Below are positions 1 through 7,000 of a stretch of DNA of 11,176 nucleotides, in pieces (position 1 is the stretch's first letter; every line of letters starts with the position of its first letter). This DNA comes from Planctomycetaceae bacterium (GTDB lineage: Bacteria > Planctomycetota > Planctomycetia > Pirellulales > Thermoguttaceae), in assembly GCA_031282385.1 (NCBI GenBank), contig JAITDV010000420.1, positions 1-11,176 on the forward strand, written 5' to 3'. Position numbers and translations under genes: made by a program. Below the pieces are notes generated by a model. That model had not been told where the DNA came from. It worked only from the letters and a program-made list of their open reading frames with translations, and did not search any database.

Positions 1-22
1 GCAATTTATAATACAAACAGTA
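1..22 (-). repeat. Cut-off copy of the ~100-bp intergenic repeat (5' module only)
   Basis: Read on the minus strand from 22 to 1, this is TACTG, a short spacer, then a TATTATAAATTGC-like block. It matches the first 22-23 bases of the full copies (for example 1623-1645) apart from a few changes and a one-base gap. The element would continue beyond the left edge of the window, pointing left. Only the 5' module is visible, so this is inferred from the match alone. Confidence 0.55.
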
Positions 23-28
23 ATATAA

Positions 29-170
29 TAGACCTTTTCTCTAACCTAAAAATACATCAACGCAACAAAAAAACTACAACAAAAAACCGCCTTTAACTCC
101 TCCGAGACCACCCCTAACCCCTCCTTCGGTGGGTCAGGGGTGGTCTCCTACAGGTTAGCGAAAAGGTCTA
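29..170. repeat. Nested inverted repeat with two stems
   Basis: Two stems lie one inside the other. The outer arms are 29-47 and 152-170 (19 bp, one mismatch). The inner arms are 104-115 and 136-147, a perfect 12-bp GC-rich pair (GAGACCACCCCT / AGGGGTGGTCTC). Inside that, ACCC 117-120 pairs with GGGT 131-134, around a C(UUCG)G tetraloop sequence at 124-129. It lies 71 bp downstream of the stop of the minus-strand kinase gene. It could be a fold-back terminator or processing hairpin, or a small non-autonomous mobile element. On the minus strand a T6 run follows only after about 15 bases, so it is not a textbook intrinsic terminator. It is far more GC-rich than its surroundings. Confidence 0.7.
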
Positions 171-241
171 ATGTTCGGAAAATTACGTTATCCCGCGCGG
201 ATTACTGTTTTGTTAGGTTGTATTTTGTTACGTTGCGTTTT

Positions 242-1153
242 TTAGAATGCGGTGATTTTTTTGAATTGGGCTAATCTGGATTCAATTACAGCACTTGTCA
301 ATTTCTCCATACTCTCAATACTAAATCCTTCCACACAAAAACTGGCTACTAATGTTCCGTAAACCAACGCATTTTTGATAGTTCTTTCATCCAATTTGCC
401 ATTTTCCGAAACAATATACGCAAACATTGCTCCCGCAAACGAATCTCCTGCACCGGTTGGATCAACAACCTCCTCCGTCGGAAATGCAGGAACAACATAA
501 AGTCCGTCTCGGCTAAAAAAAATCGCTCCATGCTCGCCCTTTTTGACAACAACAAATTTCAGTCCAAAATCAAGTATTTTACGCCCCGCCGACAACGTGT
601 TTATTTCGCCTGTCAATTGTTTCGCCTCACTGTCATTCAACACAAGTCCGTCAATCCGGCGTATCAATTCGTCAAGGTCGGAACGAGCTATATTTATCCA
701 CAAGTCCATCGTATCCGCTACAACAAGTTCCGCTTTGTGAATTTGATCCAATGCTTCTAATCCGGTTGAAGGTGCGCCGTTGCCGAGAAAAAGATATTTC
801 GTTTGGCGGTAAGATTCAGGCAACTTAGGTTTAAATTTGCCAAGTACATTGAGTTGTACATCAAGTGTTTCGCGATCATTCATATTGTCAAGATATTTAC
901 CAAACCATCTAAAAGTTTTACCGCCTTTTTCTATTTCAATTCCCTCAGTGTCAATACCCCGTTGCTGAAACAACTTCGTATGTTCAGCCGACCAGTCCTC
1001 GCCAACAACACCAACCATTTGTACCGGAACAAACAAACTTGCCGCATAAGCTGCAAATATTGCCGAGCCGCCCAAAATATTTTCGCGTTTGGCAAGCGGC
1101 GTTTGAATACTATCTATCGCAATCGATCCAACTACAGTTAAACCTAAACTCAT
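242..1153 (-). CDS. PfkB/ribokinase-family carbohydrate or nucleoside kinase
   Basis: This 303-residue protein is a cytosolic kinase of the PfkB (ribokinase/adenosine kinase) family, which phosphorylates a sugar or nucleoside with ATP. Seen in the sequence: an N-terminal GSIAID strand with the substrate-side Asp (about residue 14), the first signature with Gly-Gly at 28-29, and the second signature DPTGAGDSFAG at 231-241. D237 is the expected catalytic base and the GAG forms the anion hole. Length is normal for the family. The start is fixed by AAAGGA eight bases upstream of the ATG. The substrate cannot be read from the sequence. The segment around residues 81-104 (FRWFGKY, then RETLDVQLNVLG) recalls planctomycete PfkB proteins I remember as uncharacterised sugar kinases. 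The gene is divergent from the TIM-barrel gene at 1753, so a link in sugar metabolism is possible but not shown. Confidence 0.93.
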   Translation of the reverse strand: MSLGLTVVGSIAIDSIQTPLAKRENILGGSAIFAAYAASLFVPVQMVGVVGEDWSAEHTKLFQQRGIDTEGIEIEKGGKTFRWFGKYLDNMNDRETLDVQLNVLGKFKPKLPESYRQTKYLFLGNGAPSTGLEALDQIHKAELVVADTMDLWINIARSDLDELIRRIDGLVLNDSEAKQLTGEINTLSAGRKILDFGLKFVVVKKGEHGAIFFSRDGLYVVPAFPTEEVVDPTGAGDSFAGAMFAYIVSENGKLDERTIKNALVYGTLVASFCVEGFSIESMEKLTSAVIESRLAQFKKITAF

Positions 1154-1161
1154 TTAATTAA

Positions 1162-1167
1162 TCCTTT
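1162..1167 (-). promoter_or_regulatory. Ribosome binding site of the PfkB kinase gene
   Basis: AAAGGA on the minus strand, eight bases before the ATG at 1151-1153. It supports this start. A seven-codon open frame (ATG at 1175-1177, TAA at 1154-1156) spans it and ends exactly against the kinase ATG. Confidence 0.6.
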
Positions 1168-1256
1168 CTGATTTCATTGTGAAAATTTGATTCGGGAACT
1201 TACAAATTGTTCACATTTATATCGCATTAGTCCGTATATTTGTCATGTTTCTAAAG

Positions 1257-1279
1257 TCTCTTTTGTACCTTAAAAGAGA
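1257..1279. repeat. Perfect 8-bp hairpin in the kinase leader
   Basis: TCTCTTTT at 1257-1264 and AAAAGAGA at 1272-1279 are exact inverted repeats around a 7-base loop. The hairpin lies about 100 bp upstream of the minus-strand kinase start. It could be an operator or leader hairpin. It is AT-rich and short, so chance is possible. Confidence 0.35.
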
Positions 1280-1408
1280 AAACCGAATTATTGAATAAAA
1301 AGTAAAAGTATATTACTCATTCTTAATTAGCAAAACCTACAACACAAACACAACAAGGTTTGAAAGCGTAACAATATTATTTTTTTTGTCAACAGTTTAA
1401 AAACGGTT

Positions 1409-1556
1409 TAACTTGTACTATAATTGAGCGGTGTAGTTTGTGTGTTGTCTCCTGTACAGAACGTTTGTTAGAATTTGGCGGTGCGAATGCGTAACAATTG
1501 GCTTTCCAATTGGTAGGCAAGCGAAGGTAAAGGAAAGTTAAAACGTGAACAATTTA
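1409..1556 (+). repeat. Diverged copy of the ~100-bp intergenic repeat
   Basis: The order of blocks matches the full copies: a TTGTACTATAATTGAGCGG start (1413-1431), a second weak 5' module at about 1455-1490, GCGTAAC, a hairpin region, GGTAAAGGAAAGTTAA and a GTGAACAATTTA end. In the hairpin region the sequence differs, but a perfect 7-bp stem remains: CAATTGG 1495-1501 with CCAATTG 1506-1512 around CTTT. The apparent doubling of the 5' module matches the long form at 8274-8411. Boundaries are approximate. Confidence 0.6.
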
Positions 1557-1613
1557 AGTCGCAAAATTTTAACGTGTGTTCGTTATGTTTCCTGATTTTT
1601 TTGGGAATGGGAG

Positions 1614-1641
1614 TTGGTTATATACTGTTTCGTACTATAAA
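1614..1641 (+). promoter_or_regulatory. Possible promoter formed by flank and repeat
   Basis: TTGGTT (1614-1619, outside the repeat), a 16-base spacer, then TATAAA (1636-1641, inside it). The same arrangement with 16-base spacers occurs at 3913-3940 (TTGAAT/TACAAT) and 10010-10037 (TTGAAA/TATAAA). Only here does a same-strand gene follow closely. In AT-rich DNA such matches are common, so this is tentative. Confidence 0.4.
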
Positions 1642-1723
1642 TTGCGTGACTCAAGAGCGTAAAAGCCTGCTTTCCGATAGGTAAGCAGGCGGCGGCAATG
1701 TAATTTAAAGTGTGAGCAGTTTA
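1621..1723 (+). repeat. Full copy of the ~100-bp intergenic repeat, upstream of the TIM-barrel gene
   Basis: It starts TATACTG and ends GCAGTTTA, giving imperfect inverted ends (ACTG.TTCGTAC against ACTGCTCACAC). Inside are TATAAA (1636-1641), GACTCAAGAGCGTAAAA, and a hairpin with stem 1665-1672 / 1683-1690, a T-T mismatch, two more pairs and a GATA loop. The 3' end is 29 bp before the ATG at 1753 and points toward that gene. A TTGGTT in the flank (1614-1619), 16 bases before TATAAA, would complete a sigma-70-like promoter. The element may therefore supply the promoter and leader of the 1753-3508 pair. Confidence 0.85.
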
Positions 1724-1752
1724 AAAATGGCTTTTAGAAAAAAATAAATTTT

Positions 1753-2598
1753 ATGTACGACGTACCTATTGGCGTGTTTACAAGTATTGATGCTGGACTT
1801 GGAGTTAATTTTGATGTGGTTTGTGAGCTTGGTTTGAAGTCGATTCAACTTCACACTCCCAAGCGCGAGAGCCGCACTCCCGACAATGCTTCAGCGTTTT
1901 TGTATAAATTATCAGAACACGATATAAAAATTACGACAGTGTTTCTTGGTTTTGAAGGTGAAAGTTATGAGACGATAGAAATAACTTCGCAAACAGTTGG
2001 TTTTGTTCCGCCCAAGACACGATCGGCAAGATTGGTCGAAGCGTTTGAGATTTCCGATTTTGCCAAGTTGCTCGGAGTAACTTATATTGGGTCGCATATT
2101 GGTTTCGTGCCGCATGATCGGCGGTCGAATGAATATGCGAAAGTTGTTGAAACAATAAGAACGCTTTGCGAGTATCTGAAAAAAAACTCGCAAGCACTTA
2201 CGTTGGAAACGGGGCAGGAATCCGTTCAATTGTTATTGATGTTTATGGATGATGTTGCATGTGACAATATTTTTATCAATTTCGATCCGGCAAATCTGAT
2301 TCTATACGGAATCGGGAATCCGATTGAGGCGTTGAAATTAGTCGGTAAACGTGTTCGCGGAGTACATTGCAAAGACGCCGTTTCAACAACAGGTACGCCA
2401 GGTGTTGACTGGGGACGTGAAGTTCCTTTTGGATCAGGTGAAGTTGACGCGGAGAAATTTATTAAAACATTGCGAGAAATCGGCTACTCTGGAGCATTGA
2501 CAATCGAACGCGAAATACCAGAACAACCCGAACGCCAAAAAGAAGAAATCGACGCCGCAATAAAACTGATCAATTCAATCAAATCGCGAATCTTCTAA
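1753..2598 (+). CDS. Xylose-isomerase-like TIM-barrel protein (sugar phosphate isomerase/epimerase type)
   Basis: This 281-residue cytosolic protein belongs to the xylose-isomerase-like TIM-barrel (AP_endonuc_2) superfamily. Members are metal-dependent sugar isomerases and epimerases, with some endonucleases. The expected metal and acid/base residues are visible at strand ends: H115 (GSHIG), E152 (LETG), D178 (NFDPAN), H205 (VHCKD) and E252 (TIERE). The stretch FDPANL...GNPIEAL...VHCKDA...VPFGSGEVD is typical of the sugar isomerase branch. Length is normal. The substrate is unknown. A weak AGAAA lies upstream of the ATG with no good Shine-Dalgarno, and a repeat copy ends 29 bp before the start. 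The RNase HII-like gene follows after 22 bp, so the two are probably one transcript. Confidence 0.9.
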   Translation: MYDVPIGVFTSIDAGLGVNFDVVCELGLKSIQLHTPKRESRTPDNASAFLYKLSEHDIKITTVFLGFEGESYETIEITSQTVGFVPPKTRSARLVEAFEISDFAKLLGVTYIGSHIGFVPHDRRSNEYAKVVETIRTLCEYLKKNSQALTLETGQESVQLLLMFMDDVACDNIFINFDPANLILYGIGNPIEALKLVGKRVRGVHCKDAVSTTGTPGVDWGREVPFGSGEVDAEKFIKTLREIGYSGALTIEREIPEQPERQKEEIDAAIKLINSIKSRIF

Positions 2599-2620
2599 CC
2601 AGAAAAACATAACTAATTTT

Positions 2621-3508
2621 ATGTATATTATTGGAACAGATGAGGCGGGTTATGGACCTAATTTCGGACCTTTGGTAGTTACGGCGACGCTTTGGCGTAT
2701 GGCGGAATTTGATTTTTCGTCTGTTATTACGTCGGCGAATTTTGCCGGAATAGATATTGGCGATTCAAAACAACTTTATCATTCCGGCGGTTCTCTTGAT
2801 AAATTGTCAAAAGGCGTGTTATCGGCGCTTGCTTCTATTGGTATTTTCCCAAAAAATGATACAGAGTTATTTGATATTGTGGGCAAGGTCTCGCAATTAC
2901 CTTTTATGTTTGCGGAACCAGAAATTTCGTTACAAAAAATATCCGGCGAGTTGAAACCGGAGTCATTTAATTTTTTTCTGTCAGGCTCATTTCATAAAGT
3001 GCTATCTCAAATAATTTTTCCGGCTGAATACAATTCGTTGCTTGAATATTATGGATCGAAAGGCGAATTGTTATCGAATATTACGCTTAAACTTGTTGTT
3101 GAATTAATTGCGGACTTAGGAATCGATTTATGTGAGCAAATTCTTGTACTTTGTGATAAACATGGAGGACGAAATTGTTATACAGATATTTTGACAAGAT
3201 ATTTTCAAGATGAGTTGATAAAAGTAAAAGAGCAATCACGTGAAATCAGTATTTATAATTTACGCGGAATGGAATTCAGATTTATTGCCAAAGGCGAATC
3301 TCAAATTCCGATTGCGTTATCTTCTATGTTTTCAAAATACATCAGAGAACTTCTAATGCAACGCTTCAACTTTTTCTGGCAAAAACAAATCCCAACCATA
3401 AAACCAACCGCCGGCTACCCCGAAGACGCAAAAAGATTCATGGCAGAAATCGAAAATAAATTAAAAGAATTAAAAACTGATAAAAATGAAATCTGGAGAT
3501 TAAAATAA
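2621..3508 (+). CDS. RNase HII-like nuclease, diverged and enlarged
   Basis: The N-terminus GTDEAGYGPNFGPLVV is the RNase HII/HIII signature, with catalytic D7 and E8. GDSKQL at 47-52 matches the next conserved motif (DSKKL). A third acid is likely D179 (LCDKHGGR). SSMFSKYIRE at 234-243 corresponds to the SIxAKxxRD motif, but with Glu (E243) in place of the last Asp. The tail has a GYPEDAKRF segment like the family's GY-T motif. RNase HII cleaves RNA in RNA-DNA hybrids, including single embedded ribonucleotides. At 295 residues it is longer than usual RNase HII (about 200), the extra length being mainly residues 60-165. I recall similar proteins from Planctomycetota. Activity on hybrids is inferred; it may be a specialised paralogue. 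There is no Shine-Dalgarno before the ATG, which fits coupling to the upstream gene. Confidence 0.82.
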   Translation: MYIIGTDEAGYGPNFGPLVVTATLWRMAEFDFSSVITSANFAGIDIGDSKQLYHSGGSLDKLSKGVLSALASIGIFPKNDTELFDIVGKVSQLPFMFAEPEISLQKISGELKPESFNFFLSGSFHKVLSQIIFPAEYNSLLEYYGSKGELLSNITLKLVVELIADLGIDLCEQILVLCDKHGGRNCYTDILTRYFQDELIKVKEQSREISIYNLRGMEFRFIAKGESQIPIALSSMFSKYIRELLMQRFNFFWQKQIPTIKPTAGYPEDAKRFMAEIENKLKELKTDKNEIWRLK

Positions 3509-3923
3509 TGTTTTAACGTAATTATTCAGTCGTTTGTTTTTTATCGGGTATATTCTATAGTAACAATTCATTAGTATTAATTTGTCATTGCGTCCTTGTC
3601 GTTTTATATTTTGATTTCGCCCTGCAAGGTAGGGAGTTCAAACGGGTTTTGATATTGTATTTTTATCTTTTAACCATTTGATTTTCAAGGAAATGTTTCT
3701 TTTTCCATGTACGTAAATTTTCCATAGTTACCCTTTGGAGACATATTTTATAGTTGATAGTTTCCTTTTCTACCGCTCCTACTTTAAAATCACTTTTGAC
3801 GAGTGAATTTAATTTTTTTATTATTCGCGAGTTGTTTTTTTGAGTATTTTTTTAGTACAAATTTTTAGTTGTGCAATGCAATTTACCTTATCCCGGTATC
3901 AAATTCAGAAACTTGAATTAAAG
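3509..3923. other. Convergent intergenic region, no convincing gene
   Basis: This AT-rich stretch lies between the 3' end of the nuclease gene and the repeat copy at 3924. A minus-strand frame of about 62 codons is open from about 3848 to a stop at 3663-3665, but it has no plausible start or ribosome binding site except an internal ATG leaving 20 codons. Its Lys/Asn-rich composition is what AT-rich noncoding DNA gives. I found no clear terminator for the nuclease gene. Confidence 0.5.
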
Positions 3924-4027
3924 TATACTGCTCGTACAATAAAATTGCGGAACTCAAGAGCGTAAAAGCCTGCTTTCCGATAGGTAAGCAGGCGATAGTA
4001 AAGGAAATTTAAGGAGTGAACAGTTTA
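3924..4027 (+). repeat. Full copy of the ~100-bp intergenic repeat, 3' of the KS-CLF-ACP gene
   Basis: TATACTGCTCG at the left end and GAGTGAACAGTTTA at the right form imperfect inverted ends. Internal blocks are GAACTCAAGAGCGTAAAA and the hairpin 3968-3975 / 3986-3993. The block from ACTCAAGAGCGTAAAA through the hairpin is almost identical to the copy at 1621-1723. The 3' end lies 26 bp from the stop codon of the KS-CLF-ACP gene and points at it. AAG on each side (3921-3923 region and 4028-4030) may be a target duplication, or the TA pairs at each end may be. Confidence 0.87.
3963..3993 (-). terminator. Possible intrinsic terminator of the KS-CLF-ACP gene, built from the repeat
   Basis: Read on the minus strand, GCCTGCTT (3993-3986) pairs with AAGCAGGC (3975-3968), and TTTTA follows at once. 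It lies about 60 bp downstream of the stop codon at 4054. The stem is GC-rich with 8 pairs plus 2 inside a T-T mismatch. The T-run is short, so strength is uncertain. Confidence 0.5.
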
Positions 4028-4053
4028 AAGTGTGGTACCATAAATTACTAAAT

Positions 4054-7000
4054 TTATTTTTGTAACAAGAAATCTTTTACACTTCGCAAGGTTGGAAATT
4101 GATCGAGAGTGAGATCGTTGCTTGGTTTTATGTCAAAATACTGTCCGATTTCGCCGAAAAGTTGGGCTTTCTTGATGCTGTCTATTCCAAGATCAGATTC
4201 CAAATCTACATCCAAATCTACTACTTCCGGCGGATAACCAGTTTGATCGATAACAAAATTAATCAAAAATGACTCAACCTCTGTTGCATCCATACCGCGT
4301 TTTGTTGATTCTACAAATGTTGCAGAATTATTTGTAACGTTATTTGTAACCGGTGTAATTTCAGGTTTACTAACGTGTGCTGGTTGTGATTGATTTTGCG
4401 CAACATTTATTGTCGAACTCGCATTGCCGAGTAGAAAATCTTTTACGCTTCTCAAGGTTGGAAATTGATCGATGGTGAGATCGCTGCTTGGTTTTATGTC
4501 AAAATATTGTCCGATTTCGCCGAAAAGTTGGGCTTTTTTGATGCTGTCAATGCCAAGGTCAGATTCCAAATCAACGTCCAAATCTACAACTTCCGGAGGA
4601 TAACCTGTTTGATCAATAACAAAATCAATCAAAAATGATTCAATCTCTGTTGCATTCAAACCGCGTTTTGTTGATTCTGTAGGTGTTACGTGATTATTTG
4701 TAACGTTATTTATAACCGGTGCGATTTCAGGTTTGCTGATTTGTGCAGTTTGTGATTGATTTTGCGCAACATTTATTGTCGAACTCGAATTACCAAGTAG
4801 AAAATCTTTCACACTTCTCAATGTTGGAAATTGATCGAGAGTGAGATCGCCGTTTGGTTTTATGTCAAAGTATTGCCCGATTTCTCCGAAAAGTTGGGCT
4901 TTTTTGATGCTGTCAATGCCAAGGTCAGATTCCAAATCAACGTCCAAATCTACAACCTCCGGCGGATAACCCGTTTGATCAATAACAAAGTTAATCAAAA
5001 ACGATTCAATCTCATCAGCAGAAATTTTCGATTTAGCATTTGTTTCTGTTGGAAGCTGAACGGCGGATTTTGTTTCGGTTTGAATATTGGATTTAATTTG
5101 CGGTTTTGTTTCAGGTTTAATTTCCGTTTGCGTTACCGGTTGAATTTTTGTAATGTTTATTGTGTTAGCAATCGGAGTCGGCATAATTGTAGGCGCAACA
5201 TCCGTTTGTTTTTGATTTATACTTCTTAATGCGGCTTCTTTACGAAGACGTTCCCGACGGCGTTCTGTTGCGTCGAAATGAATAACTTGTTTCATTTTAT
5301 TTACCTCATTAAATAATTTTTGTTGTGTTACTGTAGCGTTTTTTTCTGTTACAGTACTTATTGTTGAAATTGTTGTAATGGTTGGAATATTTGTTTCGAT
5401 AATTTTTTTTGCGGATGTGCCGCGTTGGACAATGAAATGTTGAATTGAGTGATTTCTGCCGATAACATGAATAGCAATTCCGGCATGTTCGTTATTTATG
5501 CTTGTTTTCAGCGGGATTGCATTTTGTTGTTTTTGATCTTGTTGAACTTGATCTATAAATTTATTTTGCTTGACCGGCAATTTGTATTGATCAAGCGATT
5601 CAATTGCAGTCAATAAAGCTACAGCCGCCGAAGCTGACGGCATGTATCCGAATTGATCAATTCTTGTATCAACGGGACATTGCGGATAATAGCGTCTGAC
5701 TTGTAAAACCGCCGAAGTTTCGTTTTCCAGCTTGCCCGCATGAACAACCTCAACCGCCACAACATCTGTTGAGCCAGCAACAGTTTTTGCGCCTTTGATA
5801 GCTGTTGATGCTTTCATAGCAGTTATTGAACTGTGCAAAATTCCGAATATCGGATCGCCGTCACGTTTTGCATCCGCCAATCGTTTGAGTAGAAACACAA
5901 CACAACCCTCACTAGGTACAATTCCTGTACGATAATTACCAAGCGGTGTAATTTTTTCGGTTGGTTGTTCTAATTCGTTGTTGAGTTGCATGTCGCGAAA
6001 ACGTTCCGGCGTAATATTTTGTTCGCCGCAAAGACAAAACATCATGTCAGTCGATTGGTCAAGCAACATATCCAAACAACAGTTGATCGCACTACCGACG
6101 GAGCGTTCATCTGCATCAATTGCAACGCCTCCACCCATTAAATTGTAGGACTTCGTGATTCGGGACGCAAGCGAACTTGCAGTGAAACTGCCGGTCTCGT
6201 CAATTAACGCCGGAAAACGTGAATATACGCGATTGCGAAATTCTTCACAAATACGTTTAATTGAATCTGCCGAAATTTTGCCGTCAACAAAATAATTTTC
6301 AATAAACGTTACAATGTCAGGTACTCGCAAATCCAACTCAAGTTGAGAAGCAAAATCACCGCCAAAAAACGTACCAACTATACAACCCGTTCGTTCTCGC
6401 GGAATCGGTTTAAGTTCGTTGCCTTCAGCGTCAATGTAACCTGCGTTTTGAAGTGATTGATCAACTGCGTCAAGAAACATAAATTGTAGCGGGCTTGCTT
6501 GTGCGAGTTGTTTCGGCGGTACTTTATGACGTTTCCAATCGTAATTGTAATTTTCAACTATTGCCGTGTCGGAAAATTGAATTCGCCAATCATCGCCGTT
6601 TTCAGATATGCTAGATTTCTCATACAAATCTTTGTTCCATCTATTTTTTGGAAGTGTAACCCTCACATCGTTACCGTCATTGAGTTTTGTTTTGAATTCG
6701 TTGTATGATTTTGCGCCGGGCAAAATCAGACCGGTGCCGATAATTGCGATGCTAGTTGATTCGTCATTTACAGATTGACCGCCGTAACTAAAAACTTTGT
6801 CCGCAATATAATCTTCAACAACTACATGAACATTGAGACCGCCGATTCCAAAAGAACTGACCGCAGCTCTTCGCGGAGTTACATTATCGCGACTCCAATC
6901 TATCGGTTCACTTGGCGGAAACACCGGAATCGAACTCCAGTCAACACTGCGATTCAACTCACTATCAGCAGAAACTATTGCTGGAATTGATTCGTATTCC

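Larger units (their letters stand above)
1154..1408. other. Divergent intergenic region, no gene seen
   Basis: This AT-rich stretch lies between the kinase start and the first repeat copy. Apart from the kinase ribosome binding site and the small hairpin at 1257-1279, it holds no convincing coding frame or RNA gene. An AACAGTTTA at 1391-1399 equals the 3' end of the repeat family. AGCGTAACAA about 25 bases before it resembles the same region of the diverged copy, so it may be the tail of a decayed element. Confidence 0.5.

Noticed and set aside
803..1141. 112-codon plus-strand open frame opposite the kinase gene
   Set aside because: It overlaps conserved kinase motifs on the other strand, has no recognisable domain and no ribosome binding site of note.
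1561..1620. Possible RNA or gene between the two repeat copies in the divergent gap
   Set aside because: Sixty bases with no pairing, frame or motif that stands out.
3663..3848. Minus-strand open frame of about 62 codons in the convergent gap, ending MENLRTWKKKHFLENQMVKR
   Set aside because: No plausible start or ribosome binding site upstream, Lys/Asn-rich as AT-rich noncoding DNA tends to be, and no recognised motif. A decayed gene cannot be excluded.
4027..4053. Further repeat module after the copy at 3924 (GTACCATAAATTAC resembles GTACTATAAATTAC)
   Set aside because: Only about 14 bases match and no other block of the element follows.
4831..5229. 132-codon plus-strand open frame opposite the ACP and linker region
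   Set aside because: It is a shadow of the KS-CLF-ACP gene: Arg/Asn/Phe-rich low-complexity text, no domain, and it runs antisense to clear carrier domains.
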